The notes beneath the pieces are model-generated. The model did not search any database. It worked only from the letters and a program-made list of their open reading frames with translations, and was not told the origin of the DNA. DNA of 64,000 bases, from the NCBI GenBank assembly GCA_965153455.1, contig OZ234504.1, positions 806,001 to 870,000 on the forward strand, read 5' to 3'. Both the position numbers and the translations under genes were made by a program. Positions 46,901 through 60,600 of this stretch are shown here, one piece after another (the stretch's first letter is position 1; every line of letters begins with the position of its first letter). The DNA comes from Sphagnum compactum (lineage: Eukaryota > Bryophyta > Sphagnopsida > Sphagnales).

Positions 46901-48584
46901 CTCTATGTTGACTTTAAATTATGCCTTCAACCTGTGCAAGAAATATGTTAGAAATCATTTCTATCTTGGGCACAATATGAACATTTGCATATACCCAATA
47001 GTGAAAGCAAATTCAACAAGTCCGTGGATCAACATAATTAATTAAAGTTGAAGATTTTATTTCAAAAAATAAAATAGTCTGAAAATTTCCAAAAGATGTT
47101 TCATTTTCCTTCGCAATTTTTTTGTTCTTTTAATTCGAATATTTTTGAAATTTCTACATTCTTTAGAAATAATTATAGATATTTCTAAATCTACATTTTG
47201 CGTAACGTAACACAACAAACAATGTACATGTTAAAACATATGTATATCTCATTGGTCAAACTATTTTTGCATTTTAAAAGCTTGATTTCCTTTGGCTCCA
47301 TTAGCAAACAAAAGCCACTATGTTCAAAATCAAAGAAATGCACATATGCATTTCGAAAAATGCATTTTTGTTACTACAAAATTGCAATTCAATGAACAAC
47401 TTACCCTTGGTTCCTGTGCCTCATCAACTACTTGCCCATTTACACATTTCTCAATAAGAATCTTGGAAATAACAAAATTTGATGCACCATTTTTGTTTTT
47501 TGAATGTTTGTATTCCTTGAAATACGCATAGATGTATTCCTCCTTGTAGTGCATTTGGATAGTTAACCTAGAGTTCCATGACGTTTTCAAATAAAGTTTT
47601 TGACATCCGCTTCGGAATCATTGTTGTGTCGCATGTTGGTAGAAAGGAAGGAAGGAATCCTTGGATCCTTGGTGTTGGTAAACCAACTCTTGACACATTT
47701 TAGGTTCATGTTGTAGATCCATCGTTGTTGGGGTTAGTACAACCATAGATAGTCCCTTCCCTGAAAATCACCTTTCTTGTGTTTCCCAAAATTCGTTCAT
47801 AAGTTGGAATAGGAACTAGGTCATCTACCTTTGCTCCTACAACATATTAGGGTGAAGACTTTACCCACATTCTTGGGATTTTAGGTTGAATCATACCAAA
47901 ACCTTCAAACCATAAATAGACATGATTATTTATGATTTACTTTTGCAAACCCCAATGCTTTTATAAGAAGCTTTAACGTAACCAAGAATTGGGCATTCAA
48001 TTAGAGATTACAAGATGAAAAATTTACTTTCAAGAAAGGTTAAGTGAAAAATCATTAGTGCATTGCATTGATAGTCAACACTAACTTTGACTAGCTCCCA
48101 AGATAATAGGTGATATAATTTTTAGGTACCTAACCTATAATTCATGTTTGATACAAAACAATTTGTAAAAGTTTAGTTGACAAAAAGAGGTATTTTTATT
48201 ATTATTTGCCAAAATAATTGAGAATTAATTTTCATTCTATGGGACACTTTTCATTGTTCCAACCATTTGATGATTACTATAAAGTCACAACTTGAATGTT
48301 TTTTGCATAGTTATTCCTCAATTGTTGATATTTTAAAATATTAAGTTTAAGATTGCCGAACCTCATTTTTTCTATACATATATTTGGCAAAGAAGTGCCG
48401 AAAATGAGTTCTACGTATAGTATTTGATTTGTTTTGGTAGGAACATCAACAAGGCAATTAAAGGGTTTAATGTAGAAATGAATTATTCATGCCCTTTCTA
48501 CCTTAAAAACCAAAGACAATGCATGTTCAAGTTCAATTAGTCTTCAAGTTTTGCTTTAAGGGGGTACCATGGTCTTTTTTAGTT

Positions 48585-49612
48585 TGGTTGTTTCTTCATT
48601 TGGTTGTGGTTGTATTTTACTAATATTAATTTACTAATTAATTGTTTTGTTAATAGTTTCACATATATACTTTTAACGAAATCAAGGTGTTTAACTAGAG
48701 ATATTATGTGCATATTATTCACAAAAATAATGAAAGCACATCAAACATATGTCTAGTTTTATATTGTTTAGGATTTAAGGTTTAACAATAACACAAATGA
48801 ACCTACTTGGAATGGCCATGGTTAGTAGTGAATTTCCTCCTAACACTTGGCTAGGAGAATTTTAGTCAGTTCCTTTGCCATGCTTCATGGTCATTTTACC
48901 AAAAGAATTTTGGTCAACTGCACCATGCTTACTCATATTTTGCTGGTATGCCATCAATAGAAACCACATAAGTAGTAAAATCCAAGACTTATACATTGAC
49001 AACTTAACAAATTATGGCATAAATGCATTTAAATTCCACTTATTGATTGCTCTGAAATCTTAAAGACGTAGTGCAGGGAAATTGTTGGTGAAATGATTGT
49101 TCATTCTTACAAAAATTGGAATTCCATTTTTGTCGTTTCTTCATTTGGCTATGGTTGTTTTTTACTACTTCTTTGGCTACTAGTTTGACATATACTTTTA
49201 GTGGGATCAAGGTGCTTCATTTGAAATATTCCACATATTATTCACAAGAAAGATGAAAGCATGTTGAACATATATCTATCTTCATATTGTTTAGGGTTTA
49301 CTTAAGTTTTACAATATAACACAGATGAATTTACTTGGAAGGTCCATGGTCAATAGTGAATTTCCTCCTGACATTTGACTAAAAGAATTATGGTCAATTG
49401 TGCCATGTTTAATCATGTTGTGTTGCTCTACCATCAATAGAAACCACATAAATAGTAAAATTTGAAACTTATAAATTGAGAACTTAGCAAATTATGGCAC
49501 AAATGTATCCAAATTCCACTTGTTGATTGTTTTGAAACTTTAGAAACAAGGTGTAGGGAAATTGTTGGTCGAATGATTTGTTGTTTTCTAACATTTTGGA
49601 ATTCCTTTTGGT
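48585..49612. repeat. Two-copy tandem duplication, ~480-540 bp unit
   Basis: Copy 1 (48585-49125) and copy 2 (49126-49612) share TTTCTTCATTTGG, ATATTATTCACAA, GTGAATTTCCTCCT, and AAACCACATAA.TAGTAAAAT at 48961 and 49441. Copy 1 has extra sequence near its start. Confidence 0.85.
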
Positions 49613-50759
49613 TTACAAATAAATTTTGTCTTTGCAAGGTTTGTCAAACCCAACTTTTCTAGACGTGCATTGTTCCTTTGGATATTCAAGTTCCTCTCTC
49701 ATTCATACTTGGTAATTGGTTGCTTAGGCTCTAGAAATGTCTCAAATTCTCAAAAACATCCACAAAAAGGACAAAATTTTGCTTGTGAGAGCCCAAACGT
49801 CTTTGAACATTTTGGACAACAATCCTTGATCACCATCAACTTGTATGAATAGATGTTAAAGAAAAAAGTAGGAAATATCCAGATTTTGAACCTTCATTCT
49901 TAGTGAATATGGCTAAGTATTTTTGTGGACGATTGACACCATTTCTACATCTTACTATCAACGAATAAACATTTTGGCTCCCACAAAACTATTCAACAAG
50001 AAACCCTAATCTAGATTAGTCACAAATAATCATCTAAAGTAATAACACCATTGTATCAATAAAAATCATCATGAACTACACTAAATCAAATGATGAATTG
50101 GATTTTTGCATTGCAATCTATGGTAAGAAATCCTATGACAACTAACAAAAAAAGGAAAAAAGGAAAAATAATAGAAATATTAATGAACTAAAGTACTAAT
50201 ATCATAAACTAAACAAATGTTGAAAATGTATATTGTATTTTAACATATTTTTTTCTAATATATTAATATAATATTAACACCCCATTTGGATAAGTTTAAA
50301 AATAATTCAATAAATATAAAATACCTTTCAAAATGTTTAAAAACCCATAACTAGTGTTTTTCATGCTTATAAAACACTATGACACAATAATGTTATCCAT
50401 AAAGCCTCATTGTTAGGGGGCGAGTTTGGTCCCATTTCGTTGAATTAGGGGATGAAATGTATAATAAGGTATGAGGATGTAACAAACAAAAATATCAAGG
50501 GATGTAATGAGTTTTTGCACCAAAATTGGTGTAAAAGTTAGTTTTGTCCTTTAAATTCTTTTTTTTGCATTTACACCCAAACCCAACTAAGCTTGACTAT
50601 GTATCTCCTATCTTGACCACCTAGTTTGGCTCTCATTTTGTCTTTCATTCTTTTTTTCATAGAAGTTATAAAGGAAACAACCTCTCTTGAATAAACCCAT
50701 CATGGTGTGGAACAGAATGTTGGTGAAATGCGAATGGCAATGGAACACAATCTGAACAT

Positions 50760-51370
50760 AACAACAGTATATCTTGCTTATCATTTGATTAAGATCATAT
50801 TAGCTTGCTTTTCATTTGATTAAGCTTTTATTAAATTGTTTTTCATTAAATGATTAGGGTCTTATTAACTTGTTTCATATTTGATTAGTCTCTTATTACA
50901 TTGTTTATGTTCTTATTAGGGTCTGAAATTTAACTTCATTATGGTCTCATTTCCCTTTTATTAGCTTGCTTTAGCTTTTATTAGGGTTTGATTAGCCTTT
51001 TTTTATTAACTTATTTTGGTTTGTTTACCCTCTTATCAACTTGTTTATGGTTTGATTATGGTATGATTAACTTCAAATTGGTCTGATCATGTTTTTCTTA
51101 TCTTGCTTCTAATCTTATTAAGATCCTATTATCTTCAAATTGGTTTGATTACCAATTTATTAGTTTGTTTTTAATCTAATTAGGGTTTGATTAGCTTCAA
51201 ACTAGTCTAATTAGCTTTATAGTATCTCATTTTTACCCTGATTAAGGTCTAATTAGCTTCAAATTAATTTGATTAGTTTTTTATTAACTTTTTTTGGGTC
51301 TTTTTACCCTCTTATTAATTTGATTATGGCATAATTACCTTCTTATTTCCCTTAGTATAATCTAATTAGT
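50760..51370. repeat. Degenerate TTGATTAG / CTTATTA repeat region
   Basis: About 600 bases built of imperfect 20-35-base units around TTTGATTAGG, TCTTATTA and CTTGTTT. No constant period remains. Confidence 0.75.
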
Positions 51371-52843
51371 TTTGAAAGGAGGTTTGAAATTAAAAATCAT
51401 TGTTAAACTAATAGGTAGGTCTGTTAGTTTAGAAGTTGAATACTAGGTTAGTTTAGCTAAGGTAGGTATTCATTTGGTCTTCTTGCAAAAATTGCAAGAA
51501 ACATTTTGATTCTTATGTGTGTGGATGAATCTAGTGCTAAGTCTCAAGCCAAAGGGGTTAAGTCTTGGCCTATTTGTATTTCCAACACAATTAATAAATT
51601 TTTGGACGTCCTAATGGACTAGTTCCCTAAACATCTACCTCCTTCTCACAATGTGAACCATAAAATTGTCTTAAAACTTGGACTTATGAAGTTGGATAGA
51701 CATAAAACATCTAAATTCAAATTTCAATCAAACATAATCCATTAGCTCAATTACTTATTTACCCAATTATTTTTCATCATACATTTGTTTTGATTTCCAT
51801 AACCAAAGTCAGATTTAGGTTATTTCAAAACTTAAACAGTTCCAAACCACATTGATAGCACACCTAAGAAGTGACCGATTGCATAATCAAAAAGCCACAT
51901 ATTTGCTCATGCATTTAATGAAATAACTTGCAAAAAAATTCATTGGCAACAAAATTGGTATTCAAATTGCTAAAGTAGACTTCAAAAACATTATATTACA
52001 TTCCTTAGTGTTAAGATAATAAACATATTATGTAGTTTTTAATAACATTCCTTGTTTTAAAAAAGTCATATATTGTAACATGCATACTATTAAAAAAAAT
52101 TCTAGGGCAAATTTTCATGTGACTAGATGGATGTCAATTAAGATCTATGATGCAACAAAGATAATATTTTAAAAATTTCATTGAAAATATCTCCAAGTTC
52201 CACATATATCATATCATAGATGTTTTTAGTTGAATATAAATTGTATAAACTTAGGATTATTCCTACCATCTAGAAGGTAGCATTTTGACATTAATCAACA
52301 AAATGAATGTTTCCTTGAACTATTTATTATAGTAATTATGATATGATCATAATTTTGCTAATCTTATTTGTGAATTATTAACAATAGTGGTAAGAGATTA
52401 AAGGAACCAAATATTGACCTTGTTAATGTCAATATTTTCACATTTAAAAAATCAAAAAAGAAAGAAGGGGGAGCCAAATCAAATGCTCAAAGAGCCAAAA
52501 GGAAATGACCAATGAAGAGAGGCATTATTAGTAGTGGGTATGCATCACAAATGCACACATGCCTTGTTGTCAATAATTCTTATAACCAATGACTACAATT
52601 ATCAATTATTCAACCAAATAATGGAAATAAGGAAAGGTGCAATAATTTTGAACCAAAATTGGGAATTATTTCTCAAGGAATTCAAAGTTTAAATCTTTGT
52701 GAGAAAGTTTGTGATTTCAACATGTTTTGTGGGCTTTCTTGCAAAAGAACTCGATCCACCTTGTATTTTACTTCATGGGGTTGAGTCCTTGTGTGAGTTA
52801 AAGCACACTAAAGTGGCATAAAAATAGACAATATGCATCATTG

Positions 52844-52871
<28 letters not shown>
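52844..52871. repeat. (TA)14 microsatellite
   Basis: Uninterrupted AT dinucleotides in an AT-rich stretch. The surrounding 51400-54300 contains no gene I can support. Confidence 0.95.
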
Positions 52872-52874
<3 letters not shown>

Positions 52875-54349
52875 TTAACATGTCTTCTTCACTTTTGTAT
52901 GGAATTCAAAAAATGTTGCATGAATATAAGGAGTGGAACATTTTTCAAAATTTGTGCCAAATAAAACATGAGTGGGAAGTTGCTTGTCCTCTTTGAAACA
53001 AGAAGTGTAGGTGGAAGTAGGGGGCAATTTGATTAGTTGTGAGTTGTGTTCAATTCCCAATCACCAACATCATCAATAAAGTTCACCCCTCACAAGGTTG
53101 TGTCGAAATATCTTTCAACAATAGTTTAGATTACATTTTCAAATCATTTCTATTACATTTTGAGAGTTGTCCATAGGTGTAACAGATTGTTGTAACTAAT
53201 AATAAAACTTAGAAGGTTCCTACTACGTGTCCTTATTATGATGTTTAGCATTATCCTTTGTTTGGGGGTAGTAGGGCATAAAAAAACTTGAAACCAATTT
53301 AAGTAATTTCTAATAGAATATTAGCTTTTGGAAGGAACATTTCTAGTAGCCTAATCTTTTGCAACAAGTTCACGATCTCAACCTTTTATTCAACATCATC
53401 ATGTAGTTCATAAACAACTTTTGTAAAAAACTTGTTTTTTGGGTGTGGAAGTGAATATTCATGTGCAATCAGTAGGCTTCACCTTTTATCCCTACCTTCC
53501 CATCCCTCTTTATTTAACACCATTTCAACATTTATAACCTTTTGTCTCAATTTCAATGTGTTTGTTTTTAATTGTATGAGAGATTTTGAATTGGATTTCA
53601 ATTGATTTTTTTAGGCCTCCTAAGGGTGTCATTCTCAACATCGAGTTCAAAAAAAACCTACACATGCAATCAAGAAAATGTGACATATTACAATAATGAC
53701 CTTATATGGAAACGTTTAGATTTTAAAGACAAATGGCAAGAAAATAAACATTAAACAAACAAATGGAATTAAGATGCATATGAACAATGTATTTAATTTT
53801 GAAGAAGTGGAGTTTGAAAGCAGTGAACAAACTATTCTTAACTTCATGTTTGTCATTCACAATTATAGGTCAAAATCAGAACATGTGTGAAGTGCAAAAT
53901 TGCAACTAATGTTGGATGGGTATCATAAATGAAATGAGAATCAACTAAGAATTCAAGTTAGTTTTTTTTGAAGAAAATTATCATATATCATTTGATGTGA
54001 TATCTAAGTTCATATGTGACCCACAAGGTTTCATTCAGGTGAAAACCAACCCTTAAGACCATGCCCCTTTATTTAAATATCATAAAAAGGATACCATGAC
54101 ATGGTATTTAAATAAAATAGGATATTGTTCTTAACTAGGTATCCTAAGTTTTCAAAAGAAGAAAAGTATAGGTTGTTAGGTTTCAAGCGACACTTCCATA
54201 ATCATTGGAAGTTGAGAGCTAAAACTACTTCATCTTTTTCACTTTTAAAAACAAGATAAAATGTTTGGGCCTCACTTTTGTTATGCAATTTGTTTTTTGT
54301 GTTATAAGTTAAAGATTAAAGTTTTGTGACTTTGTAAGTTGAGTTTTTC

Positions 54350-54610
54350 TTGCATTGTTGTTCAGGTTGTCCTCTTGTGTCATTGTTGTTTGGGACCTCT
54401 TGCATTGTTGCTTAGGTCTTTTTGTGTTGTTTGGGTCTTCTTGCATTGTTGTCATCAACAAACAATTCCTCATATATTGTTGCTTAGCCTTTCTTACATT
54501 GCTACTTGTTCCTTTTGCTATTGTTTGGTTCCTTGGAGCTCAAGTTCCTTTTGGACCTAACTCTCACGTGTGTTGCTTGGCTCTTATTGTTGTTGCTTGT
54601 CAATTTGATT
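54350..54610. repeat. Degenerate TTGCATTGTTG minisatellite
   Basis: Units of roughly 30 bases (CTTGCATTGTTGTTTGGGTC-like) recur about seven times. The open frames here are by-products of the repeat. Confidence 0.7.
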
Positions 54611-54619
54611 CTTTCCCTC

Positions 54620-56580
54620 ATTTACTTTCTAGCTACAAGTTTTGAGACCAAGAGCTTGATCCACCATTGAGTTGTTTTTTTAAGTATGACTTCCAATTAT
54701 GCTTGTAATTTTGTGTTTTTTGGTTTGGATGTTAATGCTTATCTTTCCATTTACTTTGGTGAATTTTTTTTTTTATGTTCCAAGTTCAATCTTTGTTTGT
54801 TATTAAACTTGGCAACATTCTAACATTAGAAAATATGTTTGTTGTTAGTGGGATTCATATATATTTTGTATTGCATTACATTTCATTTTGAACATTCATT
54901 TTTTACATGAAGAAAGGAGAGCTAAACAAGTTATTTTGACCTTTGTAAATTGTTGGTAAATCTTTTGAATTGTATTGTACAAGTTTTAAATAGTTAAATC
55001 AATTTGCAAATAAAAAAATAAATTTTTTTTTGGTTAAAAACATTTTGTGTGGATATGAGTGTGTTGGCTTGTCTATTGCAAGTTAATGGTGTTGGAGAAA
55101 CTAATGGTGTTGCATTGGTGTAATTTATGTTAAGGTGGTGGAAGGGCTATTGTTTGTTTTGAATGCTTGATGATCTTTGGTGATGGCAGGCTCGGGGGAA
55201 ATGCTTTGGTGGCCGATTCTAAGGATGGGGTGTCAATAGAAAGCATAAAAAAACAAATTTTGGTTAAGCTAAGTACCTTTTGTTCTTTGGAATTGGTTTG
55301 TGGCTAGTTGTTGAAACTATAGTTATGATGTTTTTCTTTGGGTTTTGTGGTTGTATGGGAGGAATGCTCACGATCATATGTTACGTATTATGTATTCTTT
55401 GACTCCAATCCTCTTTCTATTGCTTACTAGAGTTTTGAGACTAGGTGTGTGTAGACCCAAAACATGAATAAAAACACATAGATATGGTGGAAATGAAGAG
55501 GATCACTAAGCGACAATCGGCTAGTCTCAAGAAAACATTAATTTTGGAGTTGTGGGGTGTTGTGAGTGTGAGGTGAAACCTTAGGGAATTGCATTTGGGA
55601 ATGAGATTCAATTTGTTGGTAACTCTAGGAATATGGTGTTTGCACCATTCCAAGGGCTAGGAAAGAGGAGAAATTTGTATGAGGTGCTTATGTCCGATTT
55701 ATTCTTGTCAAAATGCTTGAGTGTATTTGTGAAATAAGGTTGTGAAAGATCAATGTGTTGAACTAATGCTAAGTGAGACCATGATAGCCTAAAAAGAGGT
55801 GTCTAGAGAAATCTAATCCACTAGATCTATGATTCTTCTCATGTTTTTGCAATTGGTTTAGATCAATTGATTAGAATCATAAGTTCGTTTGAACTTGATA
55901 CTACTATAAGAGAGTAGGCAATCTTCATTAGGGTTTGTATTATCAAAATTATTGTATGATCATAGAGTGAATTAAGAGGTCCATTGATAGTCGTCACCTA
56001 TATATAGCATTACTAAAGGTATATCCAATTTACAATGAATTTTAAAGAGGTTCATGTAGCTTCCTTTTTTGTTATAGGCTCTTCACTTGTTTAAGGGGGC
56101 ACACTCTTCTTTGAGATTACAAAATACATGAATAAAAATTATAGAGTGCCATATATTGGTTGTTGGGTGTATAAGTAGTTCTATAATATTGTTACATTAA
56201 AATATGAAAATCAAAATATATCTAATATAGGGCATGTGTTAATCCCTTTATTAAAGAAAAAATACTAGGTATGCATTAAGAATTAAAAATATTATAAGTT
56301 GTTAGTATGTTCAATTAGTAGGTTAGTAAATGAACTAATATTAATAAGTTTTAGTTAGTAATTTAATAAATAAAATAATTATAATGAATGAAGTTAAGAG
56401 GGAAAAATGATGATTGGGCTATGGATTTAGAGGCGATGAAGATCATGTAGTAGACTATACATGTGGATTATATCGATGAGGTGCATATCAAATGTTCTTT
56501 TCAAACTCATGAACTTTTGTATTTTTTCATTTCAAAATCTCATATGTTTTAAGCTTTAATGAAAACTACACTAGGCTTAC
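54620..56580. other. AT-rich intergenic stretch
   Basis: No gene, RNA or clear repeat seen. Confidence 0.5.
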
Positions 56581-56618
56581 CTAAACCTTTTTAGCTCCGG
56601 GCTTACTAAAACTGATAT

Positions 56619-56702
56619 TGAACACTCTCTGAGCACTTGTTGAACACTCTCCGAGCACTTGTTGAACACTCTCCGAGCACTTGTTGAACACTCTCTGAGC
56701 AT
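56619..56702 (-). repeat. 22-bp tandem repeat, four copies, in the PPR pseudogene
   Basis: The unit TGAACACTCTCCGAGCACTT+GT begins at 56619, 56641, 56663 and 56685. Because 22 is not a multiple of 3, each copy shifts the reading frame of the PPR DAQRVFNK segment by one. Confidence 0.95.
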
Positions 56703-57416
56703 CATCCAAGCTTCCACATTTGGTGTACATGTCCACCAAACTATTCCCCACAAAAGTTACCTGATTCACAAACACTTTGAAGGATTTATTCGTGAGCGTA
56801 CCTGCCCTCGTCAAGTGCACCTGGACTGGCACATGCATGGACAGCACCTGCACAAAATAAACAGAGTCTGAATGCACACCTTCCTGTTGCATTTGTTGAA
56901 ATTGTTCCAATGCCGGTTGCCCTTGCAGGCATTTCACATATCCCAATATCATGGCATTTCAACTGACCACATCTCAAGATGGATGCTCTTGTTGAACACT
57001 CTCTGAGCATCGTCCATGCTGCTCCCACATTGAGTATACATGTCAACCAAGCTACTCCCCACAAACACATCTGAATCACACCCACTTCCAACAATGAGCT
57101 CATGAGTACACATGCCCTCTTCAAGTGTGCAACTACACTGGCACATGCATTCACAACCCCCACCAAAGTCACACTGGCTGGCCACACACAATCCTGTTGC
57201 AATTTGTTGAAATGAATCCAGTGCCTTTGTGTCCTGGCCCCCATATTTCACATGTCCAAATACCATCGCATTCCAAATGACCACATCTCGAGATGGCATC
57301 TTGTTAAACCCTAACTGAGTATGCTGCATGCCACTACATTTGGAATACATGTAAACCCTACCACTCCCCCACAAACAGATCATCCTCACAACCACTTTGA
57401 TTTAGTTTGTTCGTGA

Positions 57417-57439
57417 GCCTGCCTGCCTGCCTGCCTGCC
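57417..57439. repeat. (GCCT)n microsatellite
   Basis: Nearly six tandem GCCT units lie inside the PPR pseudogene, where the codons for the EEGR..H segment would be. Confidence 0.95.
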
Positions 57440-57514
57440 CTCTTCAAGTGCTCATAAACTAGCACATGCATTCATTACTGGAACAAAAGTGAACCTGTCA
57501 GGACCCATGTCTTT

Positions 57515-57608
57515 TTCTTACATTTCTTGGAAAAGCTCAATTGTCAAAATAAACCCTAAACCCTAACCCCATAAGAAGACAATTGAGCTTTTCCAAGAAA
57601 TGCAAGAA
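57515..57608. repeat. Fold-back inverted repeat with telomere-like spacer
   Basis: Arms 57521-57545 and 57578-57602 are perfect 25-bp inverted copies, and they extend to about 31 bp with one mismatch. The 32-base spacer contains AAACCCTAAACCCTAACCCC (57551-57570), the plant telomere repeat. Confidence 0.95.
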
Positions 57609-57645
57609 ATGTTGACAGCTCTTGATGTTACCTTGCAAACCTACT
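57578..57645 (+). pseudogene. Small PPR fragment in inverted orientation
   Basis: The plus strand reads TIELFQEMQEM followed by about ten more codons to a stop at 57643. It is the same PPR helix-B wording found on the minus strand just to the left (57545-57521). The two fragments face each other across a 32-base spacer. Confidence 0.6.
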
Positions 57646-60600
57646 AGATTCCATGAAAAGCTGTTCAAATTGCACAGTCCCGGGTGCCAATTACAGAACT
57701 CTGCTCCAATCCCATCCAGCTAGGGTTTCGTCCAATGGAGGGTTTCGTGGGTCCGCAAACCCAGAGAGCGTCATGCGTCTTCTTCTTATGCTTGAAATCT
57801 GGGTACGTTGTAATTCACTTTCTCCGGCCTACAATCCCACCATTCTGCGAAGGATCTGAAAAGAATTGCCGCCAAAGCTTCTCTCTCTGTGGCCTGCTGG
57901 GGACAAAGAACACACAATGTCGTCTCCATTCTCTTTTAGGGCAACTGCCGAGTTTGGACAATTGCTTCATCACCCAAACCCTAAATTGCTTCATCCCTAG
58001 TTTAGGGCTAGGGGTGCTCTTCACCTGCATTTTGCATCTGAGAACTGGGCATGTAGGGCTCCTTTTCACATTGATATCGCAACCCTCTGCATGCCACTCT
58101 TTTGTGATGTACATATGTGTGTATCGGGACTCTTCAGGAGCTTGCATAAACTTATTAGCCTGTTGGATTTTTTACAGGTGGCGGCATTTGTACTTGAAGC
58201 CTTTTTCACAAACATGGAGCTTCACCCATCTCAGGATTCCCAAGGAAATGAGGACTCAGATGGCTAGGTGTGTGCATCATTGATGAGATTTATGTGTTAA
58301 TAATGTGTTGGATTTTGGTTCATAAATTTACCACCTTCAGAGCTTCCACTCTTGCTCCAACTATGGCGAGCAGATTGAAAGGACATCTGCACATAAGCAC
58401 ATCTACCAGGAAGTCTTGCATGTGAATTCATTCACTTGGATGCCCTGTAACTCTATCTAAGTTGCATTCAGGGTGTCTTGTGGTCATGATCTCTACTATG
58501 TCTTTAACCTATGTGATGTCATGATCCTATGTCCCTCAAGAGTGCTAGCCAACATCATAACTTCAAGTCTTTGGGTTGCTTCGTCACGGGGGAGGTTGCT
58601 TCCAGAAATTCAAAAGAAACTCAAGCTCATATAGTTTTTGTACAATTAGGGGTTTGCCCAGATTTTGGGTGGATTATTTATATACCTGTCGACATTGTCA
58701 GGAGCTGACGAAGTCAGTGAGTAGTAGTGATGGCAGCTCAGCACTGCTATCCATGATGAAGGTGATCTGGTCTGATCCTTTGTGAGCATGCAACTCTCAT
58801 AAGGCTATGACTGCACTCATTGTCGGGTTACCTTCAAATTGTTGTTGTGGAGATTTTTGTGCAATTTCCACAGATATGTCCCAGATATGTACCCCTTTAT
58901 CTCCATTCGTTACTGGCGAGCAGAGGGTTGAAATCAGTTTCTCATATTGGGGGATCTTGTGGCTGAGCAATCATTAAGAAAATTTGCAAAGAAAATGAGC
59001 TCCAGAGTGTGGGGGCTGTGTGATATGAACTGACTTGTGGATAGTGCTCTTAAAAGCATCCATGGACCTCTGATCCTGGTGAACCCTAATCCCCAGTCTC
59101 TGCTTTTCTGAAATCATTACAATATATCTGTGAATGTATCACTAACAAACACCTTATTTTCAACATTTTCTTGTTTTGAACACCAGTTTTTTTTATGGGG
59201 AAGAGTGTTGTATCTGAGAAGAATCATGTCTGTATCTGTCTGATGTCAACACTTGTTGATGGCCTGTCTCTTTGTTGTTGGCTCTTTACATACTTGTAAG
59301 AGCACACTCTGTTTGGGCTTTCACCCATTGAAGGTGCTGTACTATCACCATGAGAGCTTTTTGTCAAGCAATCCACCATCGATGCTTGAGTGCATATGGG
59401 CTGATTCCTCTCACTTTTCTGCCATAAAGATGATCCAGCTGCTGCAGAAATTGCAGAGTGAAGTGTCAATGTTTCTGCCAGTAAACATGCCCATCAAAGC
59501 ACAGAGTGCTTGAATTTAGAAAAGTGCTACACAGCACTCAGTCATTTGAGCAACTGTTGCTTGTGTTGGGTCTCTAACTGTGACAGTGATACCAGAAGGA
59601 CCAGAGCTGACATCCAACCTACTTAGCCAGCTTATGGGTTCAGGGTTTTTTAAGGAGCCTGATTTAACACAGTCTGGGAAACAAAACAAATTTCACTTGA
59701 GGTTTCTGAAAGCTTAAATTCACAGTGAAAAATTTCAGCCAACTTTCTGATTACACATTTGCAAAAGAATTTAGCAATGTTCAAATTGATCAAAACTGTG
59801 CCTTTGTCAGATTTTACAAATTGCAGGAATCTGGGTAAATCTGAGAACAGGAAGTTTGGATATGAGGAGCTCAGCTGGGTATCAGTATTATACTGCAGAG
59901 CTAGAGATTGCATTCTGGAGTGAAGCAGCTTTGAATGATGGACCTGCTTTTTGTGTAAGGTAAAGTACAAGGGTGAAGGCATTACCAGAATAAGGACCTG
60001 CATGAGGCAGCACTCGAGCATTGCCCAATTTTGGTAATGCCTTCACCCACATGCTTCACTGAGTGTACAGAGCAACCTTGCTTTTTATTTTTTATGTTTT
60101 TCCCTGTGATACCCAGCGGTGCTGCCAATATCATGGGAAAAAATCATGCTGAGCTTCACAAAAACAGAATGCCCACAGGAGCAGAACTTTCCATTTTTGA
60201 AAAGCCTAGCAGGGTTTTACACTCTTTGTTCATTTATCACTAGAAAACCTTGTTTTACACTCGCTACTTGCGAGTGCGATGCCACTGTGGACACTGGGTT
60301 ATAATATAACGATCTGTAGTTGGCAACCTGCTGGTTTCCATCAGTCTATATTTGGTTTTCAGTGTGTAGCCAAAACTGTAGAAGACATGTGACTGCTTTC
60401 AAAACATTCCGAATTTACTACTTTGTGGCTACATTTACTTAGTTGGGTCTGAAGGGAATATGGACATCATGAGCACAGGCCCTTATTCCCAGTTAAGTCT
60501 GTGACCTTGGGCTTTACCCTATGCCCACACAAAGGATATTAAATCAGCAATGGGTCCTTATTGCAGGCAGTACAAAAGTATTGTCTGCTCTTTTTTTCCC

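Larger units (their letters stand above)
56581..57608 (-). pseudogene. PPR-protein pseudogene
   Basis: The minus strand encodes successive pentatricopeptide-type repeats in shifting frames: ELFQEM and DRFTFVPVMNACASL (57600-57460), SGRVYMYSKC and SRDVVIWNAM (57390-57250), SSLVDMYTQCG and DDAQRVFNK (57060-56990), NSLVDMYTKCG and DDAQRVFNK (56750-56690). The order MYxKCG, DAxxVFNxM, RDVVxWNxM, LFxxM and TFxxVLxACAS is typical of plant PLS-class organelle RNA-binding proteins. Stops, frameshifts, a (GCCT)n run and a 22-bp repeat expansion show it is dead. No start, E or DYW domain is present; only an internal fragment remains. Confidence 0.9.

Noticed and set aside
47330-47900. Minus-strand frame resembling a transposase (contains CVKSWFTNTKDPR and a Lys-rich tail)
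   Set aside because: No DDE, zinc-finger or SWIM motif could be placed; not enough for a family call.
52875-53480. Second gypsy integrase remnant (MPYYPQTKDNA-like)
   Set aside because: Only one weak motif matches; the flanking integrase landmarks are absent.
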